Shown here piece by piece: positions 33,470-41,458 of a DNA stretch of 64,000 bases. The notes under the pieces were generated by a model. The model did no database searches. It saw only the letters and a program-made list of their open reading frames with translations, and was not told the origin of the DNA. Origin of the DNA: an uncultured bacterium. Its GTDB lineage: Bacteria; Cyanobacteriota; Vampirovibrionia; Gastranaerophilales; Gastranaerophilaceae. Location of the stretch: NCBI GenBank assembly GCA_950022695.1, contig CATLLN010000002.1, positions 512,520 through 576,519 on the forward strand, written 5' to 3'. The position numbers and the translations under genes are program-made. Numbering within the stretch: position 1 is the first letter of the stretch; each line of letters opens with the position of its first letter.

Positions 33470-34630
33470 CTATATTTTTTTATAAATTAGATAAATATTG
33501 AATTGATTTTCTAACAATCTTCTTTGTTGCATTGAATATCCCCAATTATTTGGTACATTAGTAAGATTGAACCCTGTTCTATGAACAAAATCATAATAAT
33601 CAACAATTATTCCACTAAAATTACCATTATTATCAATTCTAGGATTATGAATAATTGCATGTTGAATACCTGCACGATTATCTAACCCATTCCCAAAAAT
33701 TCCATTAAAATTAATTGGTGCATTTTTTATTTCACCTTTTAATATTTTTTCATAATTATTTTTTACAAAATCATTAATTTGTTTAGATGCAGATAATTGC
33801 TTACATTGTTGTGAATTAGCATTATAAAAAGAGCCACGAGAATCTTTAGGTACACCTATATCATCTAACAACTTATTTAATTCTGTATTTTTAATTTCAT
33901 TTCTAGCAACAATTTTTGCAAATGGATTATTTTTTGTTGCAACCATATCGTGAATTGCGTTATCCATATTTGCATTTGCAATAGAGCCCGTAAAATTACC
34001 TATTGAATGATAAATAGATTCATGTATATTATCACCTAAATTAGGCTTTTCTACCTGAGCAGCACCGCCTGTAACCACGCCATTTTTATGCAATATATTA
34101 CTCAAATTTTCACGGTAATCACTTAAGAAACTTCCGATATTACCCATTAAACCATCTGGAATAAAACCGCCTAAGATATTGAATATATCTGTTATATCAC
34201 TAATCGCTTGGCTAATTTCAGGATTTTCGGTTGAAGTAGAAGATCGTTCTAGCAAAATTTTCAAGGATTCTTTTTCCATACGTTCCTTCTCTTTTTCCAT
34301 TTCTTCTATTGTAGGTTGATGAGGCGCAATTGAATTTCCCATACCTGATGCGCCGCCGGTTACGGTACCAATTCCTATTCTACCGCCGCCTTTAGAACGG
34401 TAATGTGCGCGAACCTCTGTTCCATCTCCACGGGTATATGCACGAACATATACTACATCATCTGAACCGGATAATTCTATATCGGATGGAATGCCTATTT
34501 CGCCCCACTGATTTCTGATTGCTTGCTCATTACTCGAAAATTCTTCTGGACTCATAGTACCGATATCCTCGCTTGTGAATATCCTGTTGTTACCTGATAC
34601 GCTGTTAAAAAAGTCTCTTAAATTTCTCAT
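33470..34630 (-). CDS. Toxin-like (polymorphic-toxin style) protein of unknown activity
   Basis: 386 residues. The N-terminal part (1-85; FTSEDIGTMSPEEFSSNE, QWGEIGIPSD, VYVRAYTRGDGTEVRAHYRS) looks like a mobile delivery/marker module that I associate with modular secreted proteins of this bacterial group. A Gly-rich linker and a helical Glu/Lys stretch (105-130) lead to a middle with a repeated-looking Gly/Ile region, then a C-terminal domain (about 240-386) including RAGIQHAIIHNPRIDNNGNF, IIVDYYDFVHR and a basic IYLIYKKI end. No nuclease, ADP-ribosyltransferase or pore-forming motif is recognised. No Sec signal. AAAGGAAACGAG precedes ATG. Four related membrane-protein genes follow on the same strand. 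Confidence 0.6.
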   Translation of the reverse strand: MRNLRDFFNSVSGNNRIFTSEDIGTMSPEEFSSNEQAIRNQWGEIGIPSDIELSGSDDVVYVRAYTRGDGTEVRAHYRSKGGGRIGIGTVTGGASGMGNSIAPHQPTIEEMEKEKERMEKESLKILLERSSTSTENPEISQAISDITDIFNILGGFIPDGLMGNIGSFLSDYRENLSNILHKNGVVTGGAAQVEKPNLGDNIHESIYHSIGNFTGSIANANMDNAIHDMVATKNNPFAKIVARNEIKNTELNKLLDDIGVPKDSRGSFYNANSQQCKQLSASKQINDFVKNNYEKILKGEIKNAPINFNGIFGNGLDNRAGIQHAIIHNPRIDNNGNFSGIIVDYYDFVHRTGFNLTNVPNNWGYSMQQRRLLENQFNIYLIYKKI

Positions 34631-34684
34631 CTCGTTTCCTTTACTTGTTTTATGTTACTAATCCTTTGTATCAATACAAAATTA

Positions 34685-34702
34685 CCTTCAAATTATTGAA
34701 GG
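34685..34702. promoter_or_regulatory. Inverted repeat upstream of the toxin-like gene
   Basis: CCTTCAA-ATTA-TTGAAGG, a perfect 7-bp inverted repeat about 55 bases before the start codon; possible operator or RNA hairpin. Confidence 0.35.
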
Positions 34703-34720
34703 AAAGTTTGGTGGATACTT

Positions 34721-34860
34721 TATTAGTGTAAAATATTTTCTTATAATCTAACAGTCCGTATTTTTACTTAAGTAAAAATACGGACTGTACTTAGGCGTAT
34801 ATATTGAAAATACTTAGATTAAAAGCATTTGAATTCTTATTGCGTTTACAAAAATTTACA
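34721..34860. repeat. 140-bp repeat with 38-bp perfect palindrome, copy A
   Basis: Matches 56502-56641 with about four mismatches in 140 bases, same orientation. The centre (34751-34788) is a perfect 38-base palindrome whose left half is ACAGTCCGTATTTTTACTT. Outside it, AAAATATTTTC and GAAAATACTT form imperfect arms. No open reading frame inside. It borders the AT-rich toxin-like island on the right and ends 29 bases before the ffh stop codon. It may be a miniature mobile element or a recombination site. Confidence 0.85.
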
Positions 34861-34888
34861 AAGATTTTTAGGAAAAAATTCTGAAAAA

Positions 34889-36271
34889 CTAAAAGAATTT
34901 ACCCTTTTTCATCATTTTCATCGCTTGAACCATGGCTTTTTTCTCGTTCATTTTTCCAAAACCGCCGAACATTTTTTGCATTTTTCCCATTCCGCCCATC
35001 ATCTGGCGCATTTGTTCAAACTGTTTTACATAGAGATTTACGGTGTGCAAATCCATCCCACAGCCTTTTGCAATACGTTTTTTGCGGCTTGTATTCATAA
35101 GTTCAGGATTTTCACGTTCAGCCGGTGTCATACTTTGAATAAAAACTTCTATTTTTTTAAATTCAGTATCTGTTGCGTGTGAAATCTTTTCTCTATCAGC
35201 CTGTTTTATATTTACACCCGGAATCATTCCCAAAATCTGGTCCATAGACCCGAACATTTTCATTTGTTTTTGCATATTTAGAAAATCGTTATACGAAAAT
35301 TCAGCTTTTTGCATTTTTTCTTGCATTTTTAAAGCTTCTTTCTCGTCAAAAACTTCCTGAGCACGTTCAACAAGCGATACAATATCCCCCATACCCAAAA
35401 TTCTTGTTGCCATACGTTCAGGATAAAAATCTTCTAAAGCATTAAGTTTTTCTCCTGTACCGGTTAATTTAATAGGTTTTCCTGTGCAATGAACAACTGA
35501 TAACGCAGAACCACCGCGGGAATCACCATCAAGCTTTGTCAAAATAAGACCTGTCAAACCAATTTGAGCATCAAAGTTTTCTGCCACATTAACAGATTCC
35601 TGACCTGTCATAGCATCAATTACCAAAAGTTTTTCCTGCGGTCTGAAAATTCTGTCAATAATCAAAAGTTCCGCCATCATTTCTGTATCAATCTGTAAAC
35701 GACCTGCGGTATCGAGAATAAGAACATTAAATCCGTTTTCTTTAGCGTAATTTAACGCACTTTGAACAATATTTTGAACATCTGTTGAACCGTCAATTGT
35801 AAAAACATCACATCCAATTTCACTGCCAAGTGTTTTTAACTGCGAAATTGCAGCAGGACGATAAACATCACATGCCACAAGAAGCGGATTTTTACCTTCT
35901 TTTTTAAGTTTAACAGCAAGCTTAGCTGATGATGTTGTCTTACCTGATCCCTGAAGTCCGAGCATCATAATTAAAGACGGATGTCCTGATAAATCAAGCG
36001 GTTTCAATTCCTGACCTAAAAGTGATACTAGTTCATCATGTACAATTTTCACAAGCTGTTGTGACGGATTAACGCCTTGTAAAACATTTTCACCTTCAGC
36101 TTTGTCTTTAATCGATGAAATAAAAGATTTTACAACACGCAAGTTAACATCCGCTTCTAAAAGAGCACGTCTTATCTCACGTAGTGCATCCTGCATATTA
36201 TCCTGCGTAAGCTCCTGTGAATGAGCTTTGGAAATTATATTTTGCAATCTTTCGCTTAAATTATCAAACAT
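34889..36271 (-). CDS. ffh: Signal recognition particle protein Ffh (SRP54)
   Basis: 460 residues. GTPase that, with 4.5S RNA, delivers nascent membrane and secreted proteins to FtsY. Domains in order: N helical bundle (1-90), G domain (95-300) with P-loop GLQGSGKTTSSAKLA, DTAGRLQID and TKLDGDSRGG, and methionine-rich M domain (325-460; MQKQMKMFGSMDQILGMIPG, RKKRIAKGCGMDLHTV). The tail is GGMGKMQKMFGGFGKMNEKK. The start follows a dispersed repeat whose AGGGTGAGG serves as ribosome binding site. All catalytic residues are intact. Confidence 0.97.
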   Translation of the reverse strand: MFDNLSERLQNIISKAHSQELTQDNMQDALREIRRALLEADVNLRVVKSFISSIKDKAEGENVLQGVNPSQQLVKIVHDELVSLLGQELKPLDLSGHPSLIMMLGLQGSGKTTSSAKLAVKLKKEGKNPLLVACDVYRPAAISQLKTLGSEIGCDVFTIDGSTDVQNIVQSALNYAKENGFNVLILDTAGRLQIDTEMMAELLIIDRIFRPQEKLLVIDAMTGQESVNVAENFDAQIGLTGLILTKLDGDSRGGSALSVVHCTGKPIKLTGTGEKLNALEDFYPERMATRILGMGDIVSLVERAQEVFDEKEALKMQEKMQKAEFSYNDFLNMQKQMKMFGSMDQILGMIPGVNIKQADREKISHATDTEFKKIEVFIQSMTPAERENPELMNTSRKKRIAKGCGMDLHTVNLYVKQFEQMRQMMGGMGKMQKMFGGFGKMNEKKAMVQAMKMMKKGKFF

Positions 36272-36276
36272 TTTAT

Positions 36277-36313
36277 CCTCACCCTATCCCTCTCACGCCT
36301 GCGGACGAGGGAA
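36277..36313 (-). repeat. CCCTC/GAGGG dispersed repeat, copy 3 (before ffh)
   Basis: In the ffh sense: TTCCCTCGTCCGCAGGCGTG then AGAGGGATAGGGTGAGG, ending 5 bases before ATG. It is closely similar to copy 1 before hydF and provides the Shine-Dalgarno sequence. Confidence 0.6.
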
Positions 36314-36383
36314 TTAAATATATATGCCAATTTTAACATGAAAAAACTCTTTGAAAACAACATGATAAAAGTCCAGCACTTTT

Positions 36384-36659
36384 TTAGTAATGTTCATCAT
36401 CAAATATTTTAAAATTGTTCGGCAATTTTTCTTCGATGCGCTCAAACAATTCTGAAAGCGACCATCCAAAACCTTCTGCTATTTTTTTAAGAGTAACAAG
36501 TTTTGCTTCATTATCACCGATTTCAATACGACTAAGAGTAGAACGCGGAATATCATTTTCATATGCAAACATACACAAACTTTTTCCCTTAATTTCCTGT
36601 CTTAACTCTCTTATAGCTTTTCCTATCATCTTGCAATATATTTCTTCTTTTTGGTTCAT
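36384..36659 (-). CDS. XRE-family HTH regulator divergent from a pilin-like gene
   Basis: 91 residues with an XRE helix-turn-helix (about 8-68; CMFAYENDIPRSTLSRIE) and a short helical C-terminus. It faces a pilin-like gene across a 91-bp gap containing two near-identical 16-bp palindromes centred on ATCCCAT/ATGGGAT half sites, the pattern expected for a repressor controlling both promoters. The Shine-Dalgarno is weak (ATAGGG, 2-3 bases before ATG). It resembles the regulators at 20504 and 42322 in position but its sequence is quite different. Confidence 0.82.
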   Translation of the reverse strand: MNQKEEIYCKMIGKAIRELRQEIKGKSLCMFAYENDIPRSTLSRIEIGDNEAKLVTLKKIAEGFGWSLSELFERIEEKLPNNFKIFDDEHY

Positions 36660-36683
36660 AGCCCTATCTCATCTAAACGAAGT

Positions 36684-36740
36684 ATTCCATATATGGGATT
36701 ATCTATTATAATCATTCATAGAATATCCCATTTATGGGAT
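36684..36740. promoter_or_regulatory. Two palindromic operators flanking the pilin promoter
   Basis: ATTCCATATATGGGAT (36684-36699) and ATCCCATTTATGGGAT (36725-36740) share ATGGGAT half-sites and lie 41 bp apart. A perfect TATAAT (36707-36712) lies between them, so site 1 covers the -35 region and site 2 covers the start of the transcript. Confidence 0.65.
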
Positions 36741-36750
36741 GGAGGAAAAA

Positions 36751-37290
36751 ATGAAAAAAGCTTTCACACTTGTAGAAGTCCTCGCTGGACGGGGTACTAT
36801 GCCAACAGTATTTTCTAAAGCAGGTTTTACTTTAGCTGAAGTTTTAATCACTCTCGGCATAATTGGTATTGTTGCAGCAATGACAATCCCTAACTTAATC
36901 CAGAAAAACTATGAGCATCAAACAGTTACAAAATTAAAAGAAACACACTCTATAATTTCACAAGCTATGAGATTGGCTTCTGAAGAATACGGAGATCCAT
37001 CTGGTTGGGAAATTTTTGGTAATACAGAAGCAAGTGTTATCAAAGAATATATAACTTATAATGGTTGGACAGGTTCATTTTTCATTGATACAAATGGTTC
37101 AAAACCACCAAATGCCTGGGGATGGGACACATTTACATTTACGATACACAATGATGGAATAGTTCCTGAAGGTTGTAATAAAAAATTTAATTATTACAAA
37201 ACAACTTGTGCTAATAAAAATTCTGCTGGTAATGGTTGTGCATGTTATATTCATTTAAATAACAATATGAATTATTTACATACAAAATAG
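36751..37290 (+). CDS. Type IV pilin-like protein with duplicated N-terminal motif
   Basis: 179 residues. The canonical prepilin segment AGFTLAEVLITLGIIGIVAA starts near residue 25. It is preceded by a second, partial copy KAFTLVEVLAG at the N-terminus, separated by RGTMPTVFSK, so the leader is odd: either processing occurs at the inner Gly-Phe, or the insertion is a recombination scar between two pilin genes. The short soluble domain has six Cys near the C-terminus (NKKFNYYKTTCANKNSAGNG, CACYIH). ATG 36751 follows GGAGG; an upstream ATG at 36739 overlaps that site. A divergent XRE regulator with palindromic operators probably controls it. Confidence 0.85.
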   Translation: MKKAFTLVEVLAGRGTMPTVFSKAGFTLAEVLITLGIIGIVAAMTIPNLIQKNYEHQTVTKLKETHSIISQAMRLASEEYGDPSGWEIFGNTEASVIKEYITYNGWTGSFFIDTNGSKPPNAWGWDTFTFTIHNDGIVPEGCNKKFNYYKTTCANKNSAGNGCACYIHLNNNMNYLHTK

Positions 37291-37292
37291 TA

Positions 37293-37324
37293 AACGACCC
37301 GATTCTTAAAAAAATCGGGTCGTT
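37293..37324. terminator. Terminator hairpin after the pilin gene
   Basis: AACGACCCGATT (37293-37304) pairs perfectly with AATCGGGTCGTT (37313-37324). T-run on the plus strand is weak (ATTTCT). The rest of the gap to fba (37325-37454) is slightly GC-richer noncoding DNA with small hairpins such as CTAGC/GCTAG and no gene. Confidence 0.6.
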
Positions 37325-37454
37325 ATTTCTAGTTTCTTAGTACTATGAGCACTACGTCCTCGCATTAAACGGCACCGCTCACATTTGCAACGAAAACTCA
37401 ACGTTTCCGTTGACACATGCTCGACTCTAGCTTTCGCTAGTGCCTTTGCTCGGA

Positions 37455-38414
37455 CTAATCTTGAGCGTGACCAGCTGTACCTAAAACGTCACGCATTTTG
37501 TGCATAACCATTTCTTTAACAGCAGTTCTACCAGGTCCCATGTATTCACGTGGGTCAAATTTTTCAGGATGTTCAACAAAGAACTCTCTGATAGTAGATG
37601 TCATTGCAAGACGTAAGTCTGTGTCAATATTGATTTTTGCAACACCGTGTTTAGAAGCATAGTTAAGCATATCTTCAGGAACACCTTGAGCATTAGGTAA
37701 GTTACCACCGAATTTATTACATTTAGCAACGAATTCAGCAGGAACTGAAGATGAACCGTGAAGAACTAACGGATAGTTAGGGAAACCAGCTTCTGCTAAT
37801 GCTGATTTAATTTCTTCTAAACGTTTGAAATCAAGTTTAGCTTCACCTGCGAATTTATAAGCACCGTGAGAAGTACCAATTGCAACTGCTAATGAATCAC
37901 AACCTGTTTCTTTAACAAATCTTACAGCTTCTTGAGGATCTGTATATGTAGAATCAGCTGCACTTACTTTAACATCATCTTCTACACCTGCTAATTTACC
38001 TAATTCAGCTTCAACTGAAACTCCTCTTTCGTGAGCATATTCAACAACTTTTTTAGTTAAAGCAATATTTTCTTCTAATGGGAATCTTGAACCATCGATC
38101 ATTACAGATGAGAAACCGCCATCGATACAAGCTTTACAAATTTCAAAGTCTGCACCGTGGTCTAAGTGTAATGCGATAGGTACTGTAGTTGTAGCCAAAG
38201 CAGCTTCAACCAATTTGATTAAATAAGTTTGGTTAGCATATTTTCTAGCACCTGCAGAAACTTGCAAGATGATTGGAGATTGTGTTTCTTCAGCAGCTTC
38301 AGCAATACCTTGTAAGATTTCCATGTTGTTAACGTTGTAAGCACCGATAGCATATCCGCCTTCTAATGCTTTTTTGAACATTTCGTTTGTTCCAACTAAT
38401 TTTCTTTCACTCAT
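37455..38414 (-). CDS. fba: Fructose-1,6-bisphosphate aldolase, class II
   Basis: Zinc-dependent cleavage of fructose 1,6-bisphosphate in glycolysis. The 319-residue protein starts with GTNEMFKKALEGGYAIGAYN, has the catalytic/zinc region ALHLDHGADFEICK, MIDGSRFPLEENI, EAELGKLAG, AIGTSHGAYKF with a zinc His, VLHGSSSVP and NIDTDLRLA. Length is as usual for class IIB-type aldolases. GGAGAACTC precedes the ATG. Glucokinase lies just upstream on the same strand with an 80-base gap. Confidence 0.97.
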   Translation of the reverse strand: MSERKLVGTNEMFKKALEGGYAIGAYNVNNMEILQGIAEAAEETQSPIILQVSAGARKYANQTYLIKLVEAALATTTVPIALHLDHGADFEICKACIDGGFSSVMIDGSRFPLEENIALTKKVVEYAHERGVSVEAELGKLAGVEDDVKVSAADSTYTDPQEAVRFVKETGCDSLAVAIGTSHGAYKFAGEAKLDFKRLEEIKSALAEAGFPNYPLVLHGSSSVPAEFVAKCNKFGGNLPNAQGVPEDMLNYASKHGVAKINIDTDLRLAMTSTIREFFVEHPEKFDPREYMGPGRTAVKEMVMHKMRDVLGTAGHAQD

Positions 38415-38493
38415 TTGAGTTCTCCTTCTTTACGTATAATATATTACACATGCCTAATCTATAACAAACACAAGCAAAGTTCAACCAATCCGA

Positions 38494-39441
38494 TTAAGAA
38501 CCTAACATGCTTGCGCCGATAACACCTGCGTGATTACCAAGTTCAGCAGGTACAATTTCAACAGAACTTCCTGCTATAGCCATTGCGCGTTCTTTAACGG
38601 TTTTTCTAATAGGCTCTAAAAGTAAATCGCCAGCCTCTGCAACTCCACCACCAACAATAACTTTTTCAGGATTTAGAAGATTAATTACACTGACTAATCC
38701 CATACCTACATATGTACCAACTATTTCAAAAATTCTTTTTGCAACCGGATCACCTGCTTCTGCAGCTTTCGCAACGATATAAGGAGTAATTTCTCCATCG
38801 CCTGCCATTTCACGGAATTTTGCAGATTTACCGCCTCTGATGTAATCGTAAGCCATAGCAACAATTGAAGGACCTGATGCAAAAGCCTCTAAACATCCTG
38901 TATCTCCGCATCCGCAAATAGGGCCGCCATCCATTTGAAGTTTAATATGACCGATTTCACCTGCTGCATTTGCTGCACCGCGAACCAATTGACCATTTAT
39001 AACAATTCCTGAGCCGATTCCGGTACCGACTGTAATACAAATAAAGTTTTCACAGCCTCTGCCAGCACCGAATTTCATTTCGCCTAAAGCTGCACATCTT
39101 ACATCATTATCGATTTTAGTAGGAATATGAAATTCTTCTTCAATCATCTGAGCAATCGGAACATTTACCCATCCCGGAATATTTGGAGCAAGTTTCACAA
39201 CACCTGTTTTATAATCAACCTGACCTGGAAAGTCGAATCCGATAGCTTCTATATCTTTAGAATCCGTATTAGTTTCTTTCATTAAATCACGAATAGCCTG
39301 TTTAATATTATTTACAGTATATTCATAACCCATTTGAGCGTATGTTGGAACACTGTTTGAATAAATAATTTTACCTTCGCCGTCAACTAAAGCAATTTTA
39401 ACATTAGTACCGCCAACATCAATACCGATTCTTTTAACCAT
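38494..39441 (-). CDS. glk: ROK-family glucokinase
   Basis: 315 residues. Phosphorylates glucose with ATP. The phosphate-binding loop RIGIDVGGTNVKIALVD, the sugar-binding region GFDFPGQVD and NDVRCAALGEMKFGAGRG, the ROK zinc motif CGCGDTGCLEAFASG and adenosine motif VIVGGGVAEAG are all present. A regulatory DNA-binding domain, found in ROK repressors, is absent. ATG at 39441 was chosen for AGAGGGAGAAAT upstream; a longer frame to 39486 has no homology. Same strand as fba, supporting sugar fermentation. Confidence 0.93.
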   Translation of the reverse strand: MVKRIGIDVGGTNVKIALVDGEGKIIYSNSVPTYAQMGYEYTVNNIKQAIRDLMKETNTDSKDIEAIGFDFPGQVDYKTGVVKLAPNIPGWVNVPIAQMIEEEFHIPTKIDNDVRCAALGEMKFGAGRGCENFICITVGTGIGSGIVINGQLVRGAANAAGEIGHIKLQMDGGPICGCGDTGCLEAFASGPSIVAMAYDYIRGGKSAKFREMAGDGEITPYIVAKAAEAGDPVAKRIFEIVGTYVGMGLVSVINLLNPEKVIVGGGVAEAGDLLLEPIRKTVKERAMAIAGSSVEIVPAELGNHAGVIGASMLGS

Positions 39442-39627
39442 ATTTCTCCCTCTTATATTGTAAAGTCCTTGATATAGTTTAATCATACCTTAAATATTTT
39501 ATATTTAAAATTGTTAAAATTTGTAACAAAATTTACTGTTATTTTTAAAGAATTACATCTGAAATGCCGTAATACTACATGAATAGACAAAAAGTTACGA
39601 AAAAGCGCAAATTAAGAAAGGAAAACA

Positions 39628-41355
39628 ATGGGCTTAGCAGCATCACAAGCTAGATTATTAACAATAACAGCCAGAAAAGCTGATGCAGAGTTTCAATCTA
39701 TGGCTCTGTCACATCAGAAGCTTGCGCTTTCACGTAATATGGAAAAGATTTCAAGCGAATACCAGGAAGCGTTAAATGCAACTAAATTAGTTTACGATTA
39801 CTATGGTTCAGGCGACAGTGATATGGGATTAACTTACGGATTATTGATGAATCCGTCAATTTATAACGATTATTTCCCAAAACTTATTACTGATGCAAAA
39901 GACAGAGTTGTATTAAATTCTGCATACGCTGCTGCGGCAAAAAAAGCAGGGATTCCTGCAGAAGGTCTGCTTGGAACACCTTCAAGTGATGTCCGCAACA
40001 AATTCATTGAAGCTTTATGCGGTGAAAACATTATTACCCCTGCACAGGCAACAGCTATTGAAGGTATTCCTTACAGCAATAAAGTTGGTCTTGGTACAAC
40101 AATTTCAGCTAAACAATCATTAAGAGACGTTTCTTATGATCAATTATTAGATTTATTTGATGCAAATGCTGTTGATTCAAATACCGGTGGAGTATTATTA
40201 GGTTCAAACTTATTACCTAATACTCAATCTCAATATGATAGCAAAAACCAACAGCAACACTTTATAACAATCAACGAAAATGGTGTTACAGACTTTCATA
40301 AAACTACATCACAATCTGTAACCATCCGTGACTTATTATCAGATAAAACAAAATATGTTATCGCATATGAATCAGGTAATGAACCTATTCCTTATGATCA
40401 GGCTAACCAATTACAAGTTGACTTAGCAGGCGAAAACGGATGTTCAACCAATATTTTAACCTGGATTATGGATCAATTTGCTACAGTACTTGGCGGAACA
40501 GCTGCAAGTGATACTGCTATCCAATATGCATATAACTGTGTTTATGACTTAATATACCCAAGTAATAAACTTGCAGATTCTTTTACCAACGGAAACATTA
40601 ACAAAGAAGAAGCACTAAAAGAAGTTGCAACCGAATCAAATCAACACAAAGGATGGGATAACGGTTTCCACATGGATACAGCAAAGAATGCACCTAATTA
40701 TATGGGATTCAACTACCTTTATGCCGAAAGAACCGGAGGTATGTGGCACAAAGGTGGTAACGAAGAAACAACTGTATCTGTTAACTTAAATAACATTGCA
40801 AAAGCCTTCTTAACATCATATGTAACATATATGCAGGGTATTGAAGATTCTGAATATCACTATCAAAAAGGTAACATTAAAGATTGTACATTATATAATG
40901 GTGAAAAAGATAATTTCCAATTTACAATCGTTACAGAAACAGAAATTGATGATGGAGACAGCGGATTATATGCAAACTTCTACGACACAATGTTCAATAT
41001 GATTTGTACCAAAGGATGGGTTGAAAATCCTCAAGTTGATGACGAAGAATATTTAAGTGAAATGCTCAAAAGCGGCATGGTTTATATATCTTCCCTAAGC
41101 GACGACGGATATTATTATCAAGGTAATTACTCGACGGATAAAGCAATACTTGAAGTATCTGACACAGAAGCAATATCAAAAGCTGAAGCAAAATATAACA
41201 GTGAAAAAGTCAAAATAGAAAACAAAGAAGAAACTATAGACTTAAAAATGAAAAATCTGGATACCGAAATTTCTTCACTGACGACAGAGTACGACACAAC
41301 GAAACAAGTAATTTCTAAAGCAATCGAGAAGTCCTTCAAACGGTACGATGCATAA
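39628..41355 (+). CDS. Large uncharacterised protein with helical N- and C-termini
   Basis: 575 residues, no family recognised. Residues 1-60 form a helix (ASQARLLTITARKADAEFQS, LSRNMEKISSEYQEALNATK) similar to the 109-residue protein at 24551. The large middle is mixed and Asn/Tyr/Gly-rich with no signal peptide. The last 70 residues are coiled coil (KIENKEETIDLKMKNLDTEI, SSLTTEYDTTKQVISKAIEK). Paired helical termini around a variable centre recall flagellin-, hook- or needle-type exported structural proteins, but no direct homology is claimed. AAGAAAGGAAAAC is a strong ribosome binding site; monocistronic with a terminator. Confidence 0.7.
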   Translation: MGLAASQARLLTITARKADAEFQSMALSHQKLALSRNMEKISSEYQEALNATKLVYDYYGSGDSDMGLTYGLLMNPSIYNDYFPKLITDAKDRVVLNSAYAAAAKKAGIPAEGLLGTPSSDVRNKFIEALCGENIITPAQATAIEGIPYSNKVGLGTTISAKQSLRDVSYDQLLDLFDANAVDSNTGGVLLGSNLLPNTQSQYDSKNQQQHFITINENGVTDFHKTTSQSVTIRDLLSDKTKYVIAYESGNEPIPYDQANQLQVDLAGENGCSTNILTWIMDQFATVLGGTAASDTAIQYAYNCVYDLIYPSNKLADSFTNGNINKEEALKEVATESNQHKGWDNGFHMDTAKNAPNYMGFNYLYAERTGGMWHKGGNEETTVSVNLNNIAKAFLTSYVTYMQGIEDSEYHYQKGNIKDCTLYNGEKDNFQFTIVTETEIDDGDSGLYANFYDTMFNMICTKGWVENPQVDDEEYLSEMLKSGMVYISSLSDDGYYYQGNYSTDKAILEVSDTEAISKAEAKYNSEKVKIENKEETIDLKMKNLDTEISSLTTEYDTTKQVISKAIEKSFKRYDA

Positions 41356-41364
41356 ATGACAATA

Positions 41365-41398
41365 AATAAGCGCAGGTTTTATAAAACCTACGCTTATT
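41365..41398. terminator. Hairpin terminator
   Basis: AATAAGCG(C)AGGTTTT pairs with AAAACCT(A)CGCTTATT, a 15-bp stem with one mismatch, in the 3' end of the 575-residue protein gene. The following T-run is short. Confidence 0.65.
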
Positions 41399-41458
41399 GC
41401 ATATTTTAACAAATATAATATAATATTTGTATTAAAAAATTTTTAAATAGGAGTTAAT

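Noticed and set aside
34780-34820. dif-like Xer site next to the palindrome
   Set aside because: The arms do not match a dif consensus well enough; without the integrase or a complete genome this stays only a possibility.
30946-34860. Integrated prophage or transposon for the AT-rich island
   Set aside because: No integrase, transposase, terminase, capsid or tail gene; only one flank carries the repeat.
37325-37454. Possible gene or tRNA between the pilin terminator and fba
   Set aside because: Small hairpins only; no frame with a start signal and no tRNA fold.
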